Origin: Limonium bicolor | Taxonomy: Eukaryota > Streptophyta > Magnoliopsida > Caryophyllales > Plumbaginaceae | Direction: 5' to 3' | DNA length: 64,000 bases | NCBI GenBank assembly: GCA_023374045.1 | Contig: CM041777.1 | Location: 482,647,594 to 482,711,593, forward strand | Shown: positions 1 to 10,321 of the stretch, piece by piece | Layout of the letters: every line of letters starts with the position of its first letter | Position numbering within the stretch: the first letter of the stretch is position 1 | Notes under the pieces: generated by a model | Told to the model about the DNA's origin: nothing | Databases searched by the model: none | Seen by the model: only the letters and a program-made list of their open reading frames with translations | Program-made: the position numbers and the translations under genes

Positions 1-697
1 TTAATAAAGGATGGTATACGCTACGGCGAATGTACATTGTACGTTATATTGTTATTGCTCGATACGTTCGATATACAAATGTTGTCTGTGTTATTAAATG
101 AATGTTTGGATTGGATGGATGGTTAATTGTTATGAATATTTGGATGGATGTTTGTGTATATTATACATGTTTATTACAGTATTGATTTTAACTGTAAAAT
201 GGTAAAGCATGAAACCGATCTAATAACAAGATGGTTAAAATGACAAGTGACCAATAGGGTCCAGGCCCGGCATACTCAGCGTCTATCGCTGATACTACAC
301 TCATGCAGGTTGTTGATTATCACCGGAGCCGAAGTGCAGGAACAGGGTAATTAGAGTTTACTTTAATTACCGCACATGGAGTTGTTAGGTTTAGCAATGA
401 AGATGGTGAATGGTATTATGGTAAGGTTATGTATTTTCAGGATTGGGTAGACGCTCACTTGTCGATGTTTATGGTTTATGGACTTAGTATGATGTATAGG
501 GATTTCTCGTTATCACGGCGGTTAGCAGTTTGTATATGTTGGAAGTTGGTTGTAGTTTGGCTTCGTTGCTCGCATGGGCGAGTAATGGCCGGTGACACCC
601 TGGTGAGTTTTGTAATTGTTATTTATTTTCCACTGAGAGACGTTTTATTTATTGCTACGTGAGAGATTATATCGTGTTTATGGAGAGGGGTGTTACA
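1..697 (+). mobile_element. LARD-0: right end of an LTR, cut by the window edge
   Basis: The stretch ends in GGGGTGTTACA at 697, the same LTR terminus as LARD-2 (26296) and the reverse complement of the LARD-1 LTR start. It is followed by CGTGG, a possible 5-bp target duplication whose partner lies outside the window. It carries the same type of stem-loop (565-586) as the other LARD LTRs, but most of its sequence differs, so it belongs to a related but different family. No coding frame is convincing. Confidence 0.75.
565..586 (+). other. LTR stem-loop, LARD-0 version
   Basis: GTTGCTCGC, loop ATGG, GCGAGTAAT: nine pairs including one G-T pair. It stands at the place occupied by GTTAGTCAC/GTGACTAAC in the other LARD LTRs. 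The arms differ in sequence but still pair. Confidence 0.6.
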
Positions 698-768
698 CGT
701 GGTTTTTTCGCTCACTTTAAACCACAGTTATGAACCACCGTTTATCTCAATTTGTGAATATACGACGC
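698..768. mobile_element. CACTA transposon, subterminal fragment
   Basis: Between the LARD-0 end and the LARD-1 start lie motifs such as AACCACAGTTATGAACCACCG, resembling the subterminal repeats at 14843-14900. Removing LARD-1 joins this piece directly to the CACTA terminus. Two LARDs have inserted about 70 bp apart in the same transposon end. Confidence 0.6.
764..768. repeat. Target site duplication of LARD-1, left (GACGC)
   Basis: GACGC directly precedes the LTR start TGTAACACCCC at 769 and matches GACGC at 14838-14842 directly after the right LTR. Confidence 0.9.
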
Positions 769-870
769 TGTAACACCCCTACCGGTAATCTCACCATTAC
801 TCTTAACCCGTCTCCATTACCAATACACCAGCAGCGGAAATTCTAATACAACCGGGGGTGGAACAATACC

Positions 871-892
871 GTTAGCCACTCACGTGACTAAC
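871..892 (-). other. LTR stem-loop, LARD-1
   Basis: In sense GTTAGTCAC, loop GTGA, GTGGCTAAC: nine pairs with one G-T pair. The second copy is at 10429-10450. It includes the hexamer CACGTG, so a DNA-level role (G-box) is an alternative to an RNA role. Confidence 0.6.
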
Positions 893-1240
893 ACGGCTGA
901 TTCCCAACAACAATACAATACACTATCGGTCTGATGGGTCTTTACCGAGTACACTATACCAACGTTGCTTCCTTTACTTAAACAATTCTCAAGTCAATAC
1001 AACCTTTAACACCACAATATACAATACAATAACCATTCAATACTATACCGAGTATCTACAATTTCCCGAGTATATCTATGACCCTTTTTGGTCTTACATC
1101 CCACAGTATACAAATACAATTGCTTTAACAACTACCCACATCAATAACAACCCCGTCCTACTCTCGAACGGTGTCCGGCTTAGCTGCCAGTCTCTTACAG
1201 TGTTCATATTCACTTCGGGTACCTGCACACTAAAAACGTT

Positions 1241-1303
1241 CCCCCTAGGGGGTCAGCTTACGCTGAATATGACTTCCGCATACCCCGCGTACTAGCGAGG
1301 GTA
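1241..1303 (-). other. Cluster of three palindromes in the LTR
   Basis: CCCCCTAGGGGG (1241-1252), TCAGC-TTAC-GCTGA (1253-1266) and an inverted pair TACCC/GGGTA around CTAGT (1281-1303) lie side by side. LARD-2 keeps the same block at about 15598-15650 and 25712-25772 with changed but still inverted arms (CAGC-TTT-GCTG; CCCCTAGGGG). Confidence 0.6.
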
Positions 1304-1781
1304 CGCCGACTATTTGGTCAAGAGCATGCGGTTCATTTTAATTCAAACATCATGCAATACAACAATACATCATACATGTACATTCACACAACACTCCACA
1401 TTCCATCCAGGAATACAATCCACACAGATATCACGTCCAGCTCGTTAAATTCACTTACCTTATCCTTAGACCTTGAGAGACCATATCTCAAGTGAGTTTC
1501 ATTCTCGTCATTTACCAACCTTCCGCCCCTACCGGGTAGTTTACTTAACTCCGAGATCATTAGACACCCTCGGTCCCGATCTAGATTCTTAATTATTCTA
1601 CTCTTGAATAATTTTAAGTTAAGCCTCAAAGGCCTCCGGGCAGAGACATATATAGGTCTCACCACCGGGCTTTTATAATCTCAATACGGGATTAGAAACA
1701 TACTCTCATGCTCTCTCTCCCTATCCCATAATACTCAGCTTACCTCTTTAGACGGCTAAGCTCTGCCGGTCTTACTCAGTC

Positions 1782-1837
1782 GGGCACCACTATGTGGCAC
1801 ACGGCCCCGCAGGGCACCACTATGTGGCACACGGCCC
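1782..1837. repeat. Two-copy 30-bp tandem duplication
   Basis: GGGCACCACTATGTGGCACA followed by CGGCCC occurs twice with a 30-bp step. The same duplication is at 11341-11396 in the other LTR, so it predates insertion. Confidence 0.8.
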
Positions 1838-2400
1838 GGTAACAAGGGAGTTCGACCATGGATTCAGAAACATACGCTCTGTTGCTTCCTCATCCTTGCA
1901 CGCGTGACTCACAATCCCCCTAACCCAGCTCTCGGGTTAGTAACAATAGGTACTCATATATAAATACATATATAATAATCAGTCAGCCGCATCTCCCTCG
2001 ATGCTATCATACAACTTAGGAGGTTTCCTATCCCGTTGTATCTGCCGATTTACGGGTCGCCCCTACACTTCCATTACTTAGGGTTATGTTCATTTTCTAA
2101 CATTGGGTTTCATCCTTGCATAGGAGGTCGACTATTGATATTAAGGATGTTCTCTAGCCTTATGTGTCGCTTGTTCTCATTTCGAGTAAGTTTATAAGTT
2201 TGATTTATCGTTGTCCGTTAATAGATGGTTATCGTGGGTTACCTCGTTCTCGTTATTTCACATCATGACTCTTTCTTCGAGTCTTTAAACAATCAAGACC
2301 CAACTATGGGTCGCACTACGATACACAATCACATACAAGCGGCTCATTCATCATTCATCCATTTCATGAATTATACAAACTTGATTCAAGTTCAATCCAG

Positions 2401-2434
2401 CAAACAACAATACAATACAATACAATACAATACA
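2401..2434. repeat. ACAAT microsatellite
   Basis: A run of the 5-mer TACAA; the matching site in the other LTR (about 11958-11981) has two units fewer, so the tract changed length after insertion. Confidence 0.8.
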
Positions 2435-2881
2435 AGCACTATTAGGTGCACACAATCCGATTCGTGCATTTATCTTGTTAGGTGATCACACAATCAAACA
2501 AGCACACAAATCGGGGTAACCAAGTTAGGATACAGAGCATGAGGAAATCATACCTTTCTCCGGGGTTAACTTTACCGGGTGTTCCCACGTTCCTCGTGTC
2601 TTACTCTTGAACCACTAGTTACATGTCAAATGGTTCAATTATTATTAAAGCGTTACGATAGATGCATAGTTGCTACTCCCGTACTTACCCCGTTATCCCG
2701 TTATTTCGGTTTAACTTAGTGTACTTTAATTCTTAACTTGCTCACTCACTTCCAACACTTGTTTATACTTCTTAGGACCTTTATAAGTCACCAAACAACT
2801 CCTAAACATCATCTAAAACCTATGCCATTCAAACCCCCATCATTTAAACCCATTAAAACACTTTCTGCAAGATTCTGGGGT

Positions 2882-3135
2882 GGTCCGGGACTTGGTCCCT
2901 ACTATAGTCCCGGACCAATGCATAACCAAACTCTCGGCATGATTTTAGTAGGTGGTCCGGGACCTTGTCCATCCCTCAAGTCCCGGACCAAGTACCGCAA
3001 GAACTCTCGGCCTAATATTAAGGGGTGGTCCGGGACCTTGTCCATCTCTCAAGTCCCGGACCATGTGCTGGGAAAAGTCTCGGCCTATTTTTAATGGGTG
3101 GTCCGGGACTTTGTCCAAGGACCAAGTCCCGGACC
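2882..3135. repeat. Array of four 36-nt hairpins in the LARD-1 3' LTR
   Basis: Units at 2882-2916 (35 nt, one base lost), 2954-2989, 3027-3062 and 3100-3135. Each is GGTCCGGGAC, a 16-nt loop of variable sequence, then GTCCCGGACC. Spacers are also about 36 nt and contain CTCTCGGC or a close variant. Start-to-start distance is 72-73 nt. Confidence 0.9.
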
Positions 3136-4275
3136 CTGCTAAAACCTGCAGCATACATAATTTTTCAGCCCCTATTCAATCCATAATCCACCCTTAATCT
3201 TTTCCTAATCTTTCCACAAGTTTCCTACCCGTTTTAACACCTCAAAACGCTCCTTAAACCACCTCAAATCCTTGGTTAAATCCCTACTCCAATTCTTGTT
3301 CAAATCCAACAATTCAAGTCTTCACATTTCGCATTTTGCACTCTTTTGCAAATCTAACTCCTAATTCTAACTCCTTCTTACTAGTTTTTACATCTTACCA
3401 AGCCTACCAAATCACTTAATGGCCATGCCAATTCATTCCAACATATCCACCATTCTAAAACCCAAGTCCAACTCTCATTTCTAAGTCTTGCACACTAATC
3501 CCTTTTCTAGTTTTTCTAAAACATTTCCATACTCCATTGCTACAGATTTTCACCTCTCCTCTACTAGTTCTCCAAATGCCATTTCAAGGCTACAACTACA
3601 CTCCAAACAACACTACAAACACCTAGGTTCTCCAATGCACTAAGTCACCTTTAAACACTTGTTTTTCTACCAAAATTTTGCCATAACCTCCCCATAAACC
3701 TTACATGTCCAAACACCTCTTTTTCACCATTTTCAATCCTAAACTAGCCACACCCTTACAAGGGTCCTATCAGCACATAAACTTAATTCAAAATCCACCA
3801 AACAACAATATTGCTCAAATCTCAAATACAATGGCACTTCGGCCCTTAAATCAACACAAGTCCACAATCATCCTCAAATCCAATCAACTACATTAATTCA
3901 CATATTTTGGGGTTCATTATTTAAATTTAACCCATCCCAATTCCTAAAGCAATTAAAACAAGTTTAAGGTGGATTTCTTACCTTAATTCACAAGTTCCTC
4001 TTTGATTCTCCTCTTGTTCATCCTCTTCTCAAAATCGGTCAAGTGGGGATGGAGTTGCCAAACTCCACCCCAACATTCAAGAAACACAAAAATATACTCA
4101 ATTAATTATCTAAACCCTTAGGAAACCTCAATTCAACCAAAAGGGCTTAGTACACAAAGTTAGGGTTTAACTTTGGAGATTTTTGAGAGGGGTTCTCACC
4201 CTTGAATCAAGAAGGGGATTAATCCACCATTGGAGGGTTGAAATGGAGCTCAAAATCAATAAGAAAAACAAGGTA

Positions 4276-4548
4276 TTAGAAGAAGCCAAAATTGGCCAAG
4301 GCATGAAAATGGGGAAAATGAGCTTTTCTCTTGAAACTTTTTACCTTGTTAGAAAGAGGAGATTCCAAGCTACAAGGTGGTGCCTTTTTCTCCTCAAATG
4401 GGCAAAACCCATGGAGGTCAACTTCATTATTTTCGGATTTTGAAAAGAGAGATAGGTAGAGAATGATGAGAGGAACACAAATATGTGTTTTGTTTTTGAT
4501 TTGGAGCATTTTTGTGGCTTGAGCAAGGAGATATAGAGAGGCTGCCAT
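4276..4548 (-). other. Pyrimidine-rich leader with short ORF and candidate splice donor
   Basis: In sense a CT-rich stretch (about 4700-4560) leads to CCCATGGCAGCC (ATG at 4548) and then to AAG|GTAAAAAG, a good plant 5' splice-site match with its GT at 4344-4343. The 90-codon ORF runs through the donor. The other LTR has a 1-nt indel that changes the frame, so the frame is not conserved. LARD-3 has the same order (ATG at 32130, donor at 31931), LARD-2 a similar one. I read it as a transcribed leader with a possible intron start, not a protein gene. Confidence 0.4.
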
Positions 4549-5288
4549 GGGAGCTCTTGAAGGAGTTCAAAATCGCCAGAATAGGGAGGAGGAAGAAGGT
4601 GGATTCGGTGGTGAGAGAAGGAGGGAAGGAGAGAGAGGAGGGAAATGAGAGGAAAGAGAAAAGAAAGGTACTTTAGTACCTTTTACTTTATTGACTTTCC
4701 TTTTTTCTTTTTAGCTAGGTGAGAGTGTGAGTGAGGCTGTTCTCTTAATAAAAACCGGCCCACTTAAATGTTACAAGCTGGAGCATTTTTTTGTCTTTTA
4801 CAGAAAACGCTCGTTTATTTACCCGGTTTAGCACTATTCACTAACCGGGCCCGTTTTCCGGAATTTTTCTCATTTCTTTAATTTTAATGGCTATTATACT
4901 CCCATTAATGTTTATGTATAGTTATTTGATGAACTATAATTTTTACGGGTTCGTTTGACCACTTAAAGTCATGTTTTCTGGTTTTCTCGAAAAACGTGCG
5001 TTAAAGCTTTATTAGCGTTTTATTACATTATTTGGATCCGTTTTCTTCGGGAATTGTTCCCGTATATTATTTAGGCATTATTAAGCCTTTTAAATTCATT
5101 TAGTACCCTATTTAAGGTTGTCTTCTTCTTACGGCCACTTAACGCTCGTTTTAGCGTTTTTCGCTCTTTAAGCGTTTTTATTATTTCTTTTGGATTTATT
5201 CTTTTTACCAAAATTCATTAGGCACTAATAGGCCCTCAATATCGTATTAGAGTAATTTAATCACCCTAATTAAGTTCGGGGTATTTCA

Positions 5289-5324
5289 ATCTACCCCCCT
5301 TTAAAGAACTTTGCCCACAAAGTT
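5289..5324 (-). promoter_or_regulatory. Primary polypurine tract with hairpin, LARD-1
   Basis: In sense: AACTTTG, loop TGGG, CAAAGTT (5324-5307), then CTTT, then AAAGGGGGGTAGAT (5302-5289) directly next to the LTR start. The purine tract primes plus-strand DNA synthesis in LTR elements; the 7-bp hairpin just upstream is the unusual part. Confidence 0.8.
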
Positions 5325-5769
5325 AGTGAGTCTAAGATTGTTAGTCATTTAGACATATCGTGTGCCGAGGTCATTATCTCTATAACCCTACAGGATCAAA
5401 GTCAGTCCAGCCAGTGTGTACATACCGGTACACACCAAATCAGTTATCAAGCAATTTTGACAACCGTGGGTACCTACCCACACCACACAACATGCATCCC
5501 AGTACCATACAACGTGCGTACACACCCGTACATCAGAAAACAATTTACCCCGTGCACATACCAGTGCAACGCAAAACAATTGTCAGCCATGCACATACCG
5601 GTGCGACACCAAATAATTATCATAATGCAATTTACCGTGTGTACATGCCCGTACCACACAAGCGTACATAACAGTACAATTCCACACTAAACCCAATCCA
5701 TGCTTACTGCATTTATCCTAGCAGGATTACTTATGACCACTTATAGGGAGCCTCAAGAATCATTCAACC

Positions 5770-5849
5770 CCGATGTGATCAGCATCGGTGATGAACCATC
5801 TCTCCGCCCCAATTTGTGCTCCATCTCCCTTGATCACTAGTAAATCAAG
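5770..5849 (-). other. Conserved hairpin pair A/B, LARD-1
   Basis: Plus-strand coordinates: B is CCGATG-TGATCAG-CATCGG (5770-5788); A is CTTGAT-CACTAGTAA-ATCAAG (5829-5849). LARD-2 and LARD-3 have both hairpins with altered stems that still pair. In this copy the A loop does not match the B loop, unlike in the other two. Confidence 0.6.
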
Positions 5850-6607
5850 TTCGACTTCACACTTCCGTTTCAAGCAAAACATGTAATTCAATCATTTACC
5901 ATTTTCTATCTTTTAATCATTCTAGTCATAGAAACAAAGCAAAGCATCTCCAAACGATGGAACTCGGTCCATCCATCATCCTCCATTGTCTCCAAATACT
6001 TACTTTAGAAATTCAATGCGTGTTGTAACTCCATTTGGTTTTATATCCTCCATTCATTCCCAAATAAAATCGATCAATTCACCTAGGGGACTCAATTCCC
6101 ACTAGATTCCACATCGGTTTCATACCGATTTATACTCATCAATTTTCCTCAAACATACACATATCTCCACACCAGTTTCATACCGGCTCATATCTCATAC
6201 TATCCCCAATCATTTACAAGAAAATCCAACCAACTCAAGTCACCTAGGGGACTCGATTCCCACTAGGTTCAACATCGGTTCCGTACTGATTTATTCTCAA
6301 CAAATATCCCAAATATACTCATCCATACCATGTCTAATCCCAAATCGAATGCTATGTCTAATCTCGAATAGGCATATATCACCGGGGTTCTCATTTCCCA
6401 TGAAGTTTTTCCTACTCCATTCACCTCAAATCTCACAATCAATACTTATTTCCACCTCAAATCTCACAAATAATCATGATTTCCACAATGAATGAGTACA
6501 GATGTTTATGTAACATAAGTACCCATCATCAAAGCAAATTCTTTTGCGCTATGCGCATAGTAGTTTACGCCCTTATCGCGTGAAACATACACTTCGCGAT
6601 TTTCACT

Positions 6608-6643
6608 CTACCCCCCTTAAAAAGGGATTACGCCCACGTAATC
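6608..6643 (-). promoter_or_regulatory. Second polypurine tract with hairpin, LARD-1
   Basis: In sense: GATTACG, loop TGGG, CGTAATC (6643-6626), then CCTTTTTAAGGGGGGTAGAG. It repeats the design of the primary tract 1.3 kb away with the same loop and a different stem. An internal plus-strand start site is the natural interpretation. Confidence 0.7.
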
Positions 6644-9600
6644 TACCATATGTCAACATTGGACATAGGTCTACGGCATTTAGCCGTCCCGGAGTAATTC
6701 AACTTCCAAGCGATCTATTGCACAATGTATTCTGGTCAAAGGGTCTTAACCAATTTACTGGTTTAGTCCCTGCACCAAGAATTTCCATCGGAGTTTATTT
6801 AACTCTTAACCGGGTTCGGTTCTAGCCTTAGAGGCTTCAAGGCATTGATAATTATCCATTCATTCACTAGGTGTATTAAACCTTTTGAATTTGGCCCCAC
6901 TAGCTCCTGCTGCGCGACCCTGATAACCTGGGTTTACTACCCTTCTCGTTATCCTTAATGTGTTTACACTGTCCTTTTTTTTCCCTTTTTACCTTGGGAA
7001 AAGGTTTATTAATCAAGCGTGGTATCTCTTACATACGCGAATTCAATGAGTTACAAGTTTCTTATCCAGTTCTCTGATCAATGTACAAATTATTGTGTAC
7101 TTGAGTGATTATCACTTAATTCTCCCGACTTATTATTCGGTGAGGTTGAGCCACTGCTTAATTGTAGTGCATCTATTACTAGTGGTGTCTGAACTCTGCT
7201 ACTAAATGGTTTTGTACAGGTTCTTTACTCGACAACCTTGCATTTTCCATGCGTCGGTCCATGTGCCATCACGTCTCCTTTCTACTATTACTACAATTGT
7301 CACCTTCCCAATTTCTAGCTATCCCACTCGATCATTACTGTACAAATGCAATACCAAAACACTCAGTCCTACAGAGTGCAGAAGCGTAAACACTTGACAG
7401 TAAATCTCTTATGAGATTGGCAATTGGAATGAATATTGTTTCCTTGTTTCTCAGTCTGTCTACCATCTTTATTCATCAATTCTATCTCAATGTATGATTT
7501 ATTCATATGTTCTGGTCGCTTGTTGCGCACCATGTTCGTATTTGTTTACAACTTCGGTTTCCATGGCTTCTGCTCATGTATCTCTACCATTTACACAATG
7601 GTTCGCCATTTATTTGGCTGATTATAAATTGTGATATTCTTTTATATCTTTAAGCTCCTTGAGCGTTATTGATTTTCCACTTCCCTTGCACAAACTGTAT
7701 TTCTTCTTAACCGATTACTCTTCGGTTCCAACAGTTGCTAGAATAGCTTATTTCCACATTGCTTGGCAATACCTGTATGCTCAAGCTTCACTACATTGGT
7801 AGTTCTGAAAGGGATATATTTTCAGACTTTTATTGACGGTATCCTCTTCTTTGGGATCCGTATGTTCTCCGCTTTTGCGGTATCACCATAACGAGGGGTA
7901 TCTTTGCTCGTTGGTTATTAAACAATCTTACTGGTGCCGTTCTTGGCAACACTTCCTATGATTCACCATGGTTTTGCAACCGCTGAATTTGTATTGTAAT
8001 GGGTTCCTGGCTCACTGGCCACGTTGCCTAGAGCTTTGCTCATCTTAGGTTGTTTACAAGTATTGCTTCTCCTTATACCGTCAATTGGTTCAGAGATAAC
8101 ATTGAGCTCCATGGTAAGGTCATCGCATCACGCTTCCGTTCGTTGGAGGCCCTTTAGTATCTTGGTATTGATTGATACCATTTATTGATTTAGGGTATCC
8201 CCTGGTAAGTGGGATCCCTTCGGTGTTCTAACCGGGTGTTCATTCTAGTTCTTGTGCTTTTATCACGCTTCCGACACCCGTCAAGGATTGCTCCTGGGTG
8301 TTGCTAAGCTACGCCGTTACCTTTGGCTAACATTTACGAGAATGTTTAATTTCCTCCGCATTGCGGTTCTGGATTCCAAAGTGTCCCATTTGGGGTTATA
8401 CATCTCCCGCTCTCAGGATAAGCCATGTGTGCTTCCCTTAAGGTTTTAATCAGTTTGGCATTTCCTTCGGTGGTGATCGGTATCCCCCGGTACCTTAGAT
8501 GATCACCCTGGGTATTTATGGTGGTTGTTCTGGGAATCCTATCCCGTTCGTTGAACATTGAGGTGTTCTTGCTAGGCATTTGCCTCACTGTGCTTAGCCC
8601 GGTATCCATCCGGCTATTTCATGCTTTTGTTTCAATGTCCTTGAGACATATCCAATGTCTTTGGTTAATTACTAGTGCTTCTCGTACTTCCTAACTCTTA
8701 ATCGTTCTTCTGGAGTGTATTCTTGACTCCTTAGCTTGTAGGCTAATCTGAGTTCTTGCGACTGTTTAAGGTGTCCCACTCTTTCGGATTTGTATTCCCT
8801 TATGGTCCGTAGAACGGAGCTGACTACTTCCCGTGATTTGTGCACTGCATGTATACATACGTGGGGTACCATGTTGGTGCGTTACCACTTACCTGACTAA
8901 CTCACAAAAGGGTCTGTCAGGCCCGCATGCTCCTTCGGAGTGCGGTCGTCCCACATCCCGTATTTGGGTATACTCGTAGTGCTCGTCACACGCCTAGGTG
9001 AAGTATTCTATCGTCAACTCCTCTTGTATCATTCTATGATACGCACCGTGATTCTCTGGTTTGGTTTTAAATAGAATCTGAGGTTTAAAAGAAAAGTTGG
9101 GGTTTGAAAGAAATTTTAGGTTTTGAAATAGAAAACTTGAGTTTAAAGGAAATTCTTCATGGCGTTGCCATGTTTAAAGTCTTAACCAAGTCCAGCTTCC
9201 CGCTGACTGGTATGTTCGTTAATGTAATGGTCGGGCCGTTAGGCCTTTCCAATATTTGGTTCCTCAAGTTCTTAGGATTGGCGATCCTATGATTACTCCC
9301 ATCTCCATGATGGTGCTTAGTAAGTACTTGTAGTCATTTAACGTCCTCCAACTTGTCTTGTTGTTGTGCACTTGCCTTGGCAAGTGCACGGGTCGTCGGT
9401 TTTTATGTTACCTTATGCCGGCTGCGGTATTGTTTTCCATCCATACTTTGTGGTTTTATTGGCTCTTCCATCCATTTCGATCTTAGTGATCAATTCCTGA
9501 GTAATCTCTTAGTATTCTTGACAAAGATGTCGATATTTCGGGACTTCCCGATCTTTGTGGTACTCCGTGCATCTCGTTTCGTTGCCCGTTTCCACACCTT

Positions 9601-10293
9601 AATGGTGGTTACTGAGGCTTGTCTAACCCTTAGGAGCTACGTCGTAGTCCTGTTGGTGTAAGTTTCATGAATATCCTCATAGTTGTCTGCACTATGTTAT
9701 TCGGGTACTACCGCCCTTTTGGCGTTGTAGGGTTGGAGTTAATCCAACCTTGACTAATTCCATAGTCGGTTTGTTTACCGTCGATGATATTGTCATACTT
9801 TACAGTCTGTAGACTCTCTTGTCTCGGTTTTGTTACTCTGCTTTTCTTCTCATTGTGTAGCTATGCTTTCCTTCTTGTTGGTTACGCATGGTTCTCGCGA
9901 CTGCAAAACACGTCGCCCCATGGTGCCGTAAATTTAGTTATCCTATATTTAGGATCTTCAATCTTCCGCCGTTCTATATGGTTATTCGTTCAAACGAGAA
10001 CCGTCTTCGGGATTTCCAACCCTCGGAATCTACCGTATGACAGGTTCTTTCTATTTACGAAGTTTATTTTACAACTGTCAGATCGGGTTATCCCAAGTGT
10101 GAGAGGTCTTTCCATCTCTCTGACGTTCTTTTCTCCGACTTATAGCGGGGTTGCGGAGGGCAGGAGTGGTTATGTAGGTATCCAGATCACACTGGAAGTT
10201 CCTAACTAGCGTACCACACACGCTAACACTCAACCCTTAGCCCTAAGTCTCTAATTCCTAACTCGGTATTTTCCTAGACTCGGTATTTAGACC

Positions 10294-10321
10294 ATCAGAG
10301 CGATACTTCGCTCTGATACCA
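10294..10321 (-). promoter_or_regulatory. Primer binding site (tRNA-iMet) inside a hairpin, LARD-1
   Basis: In sense TGGTATCAGAGC (10321-10310) lies five bases from the LTR end and is perfectly complementary to the 3' end of plant initiator tRNA-Met. The tract ATCAGAGCGA-AGTA-TCGCTCTGAT (10317-10294) forms a 10-bp hairpin that covers most of the site. Confidence 0.85.

Larger units (their letters stand above)
769..5288 (-). repeat. LARD-1 3' LTR
   Basis: In sense it runs from TGAAATACCCC (at 5288) to GGGGTGTTACA (at 769). It holds the stem-loop, a palindrome cluster, a 30-bp duplication, an ACAAT microsatellite, four GGTCCGGGAC hairpins and a pyrimidine-rich leader region. It differs from the 5' LTR by scattered substitutions and small indels. 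The ORFs seen inside it are not shared in frame between the two LTRs. Confidence 0.9.

Noticed and set aside
2738..3197. Overlapping ORFs on both strands rich in Gly-Pro, Arg-Asp and Ser-Pro repeats
   Set aside because: They are translations of the GGTCCGGGAC hairpin array; the two LTR copies differ in frame and length.
9784..10209. 141-codon ORF on the plus strand
   Set aside because: It is antisense to LARD-1, has no recognised motif and has no counterpart in LARD-2.
10308..10321. Possible tRNA-Met gene fragment
   Set aside because: Only the acceptor-end complement is present, at the standard place next to an LTR; it is a primer binding site.
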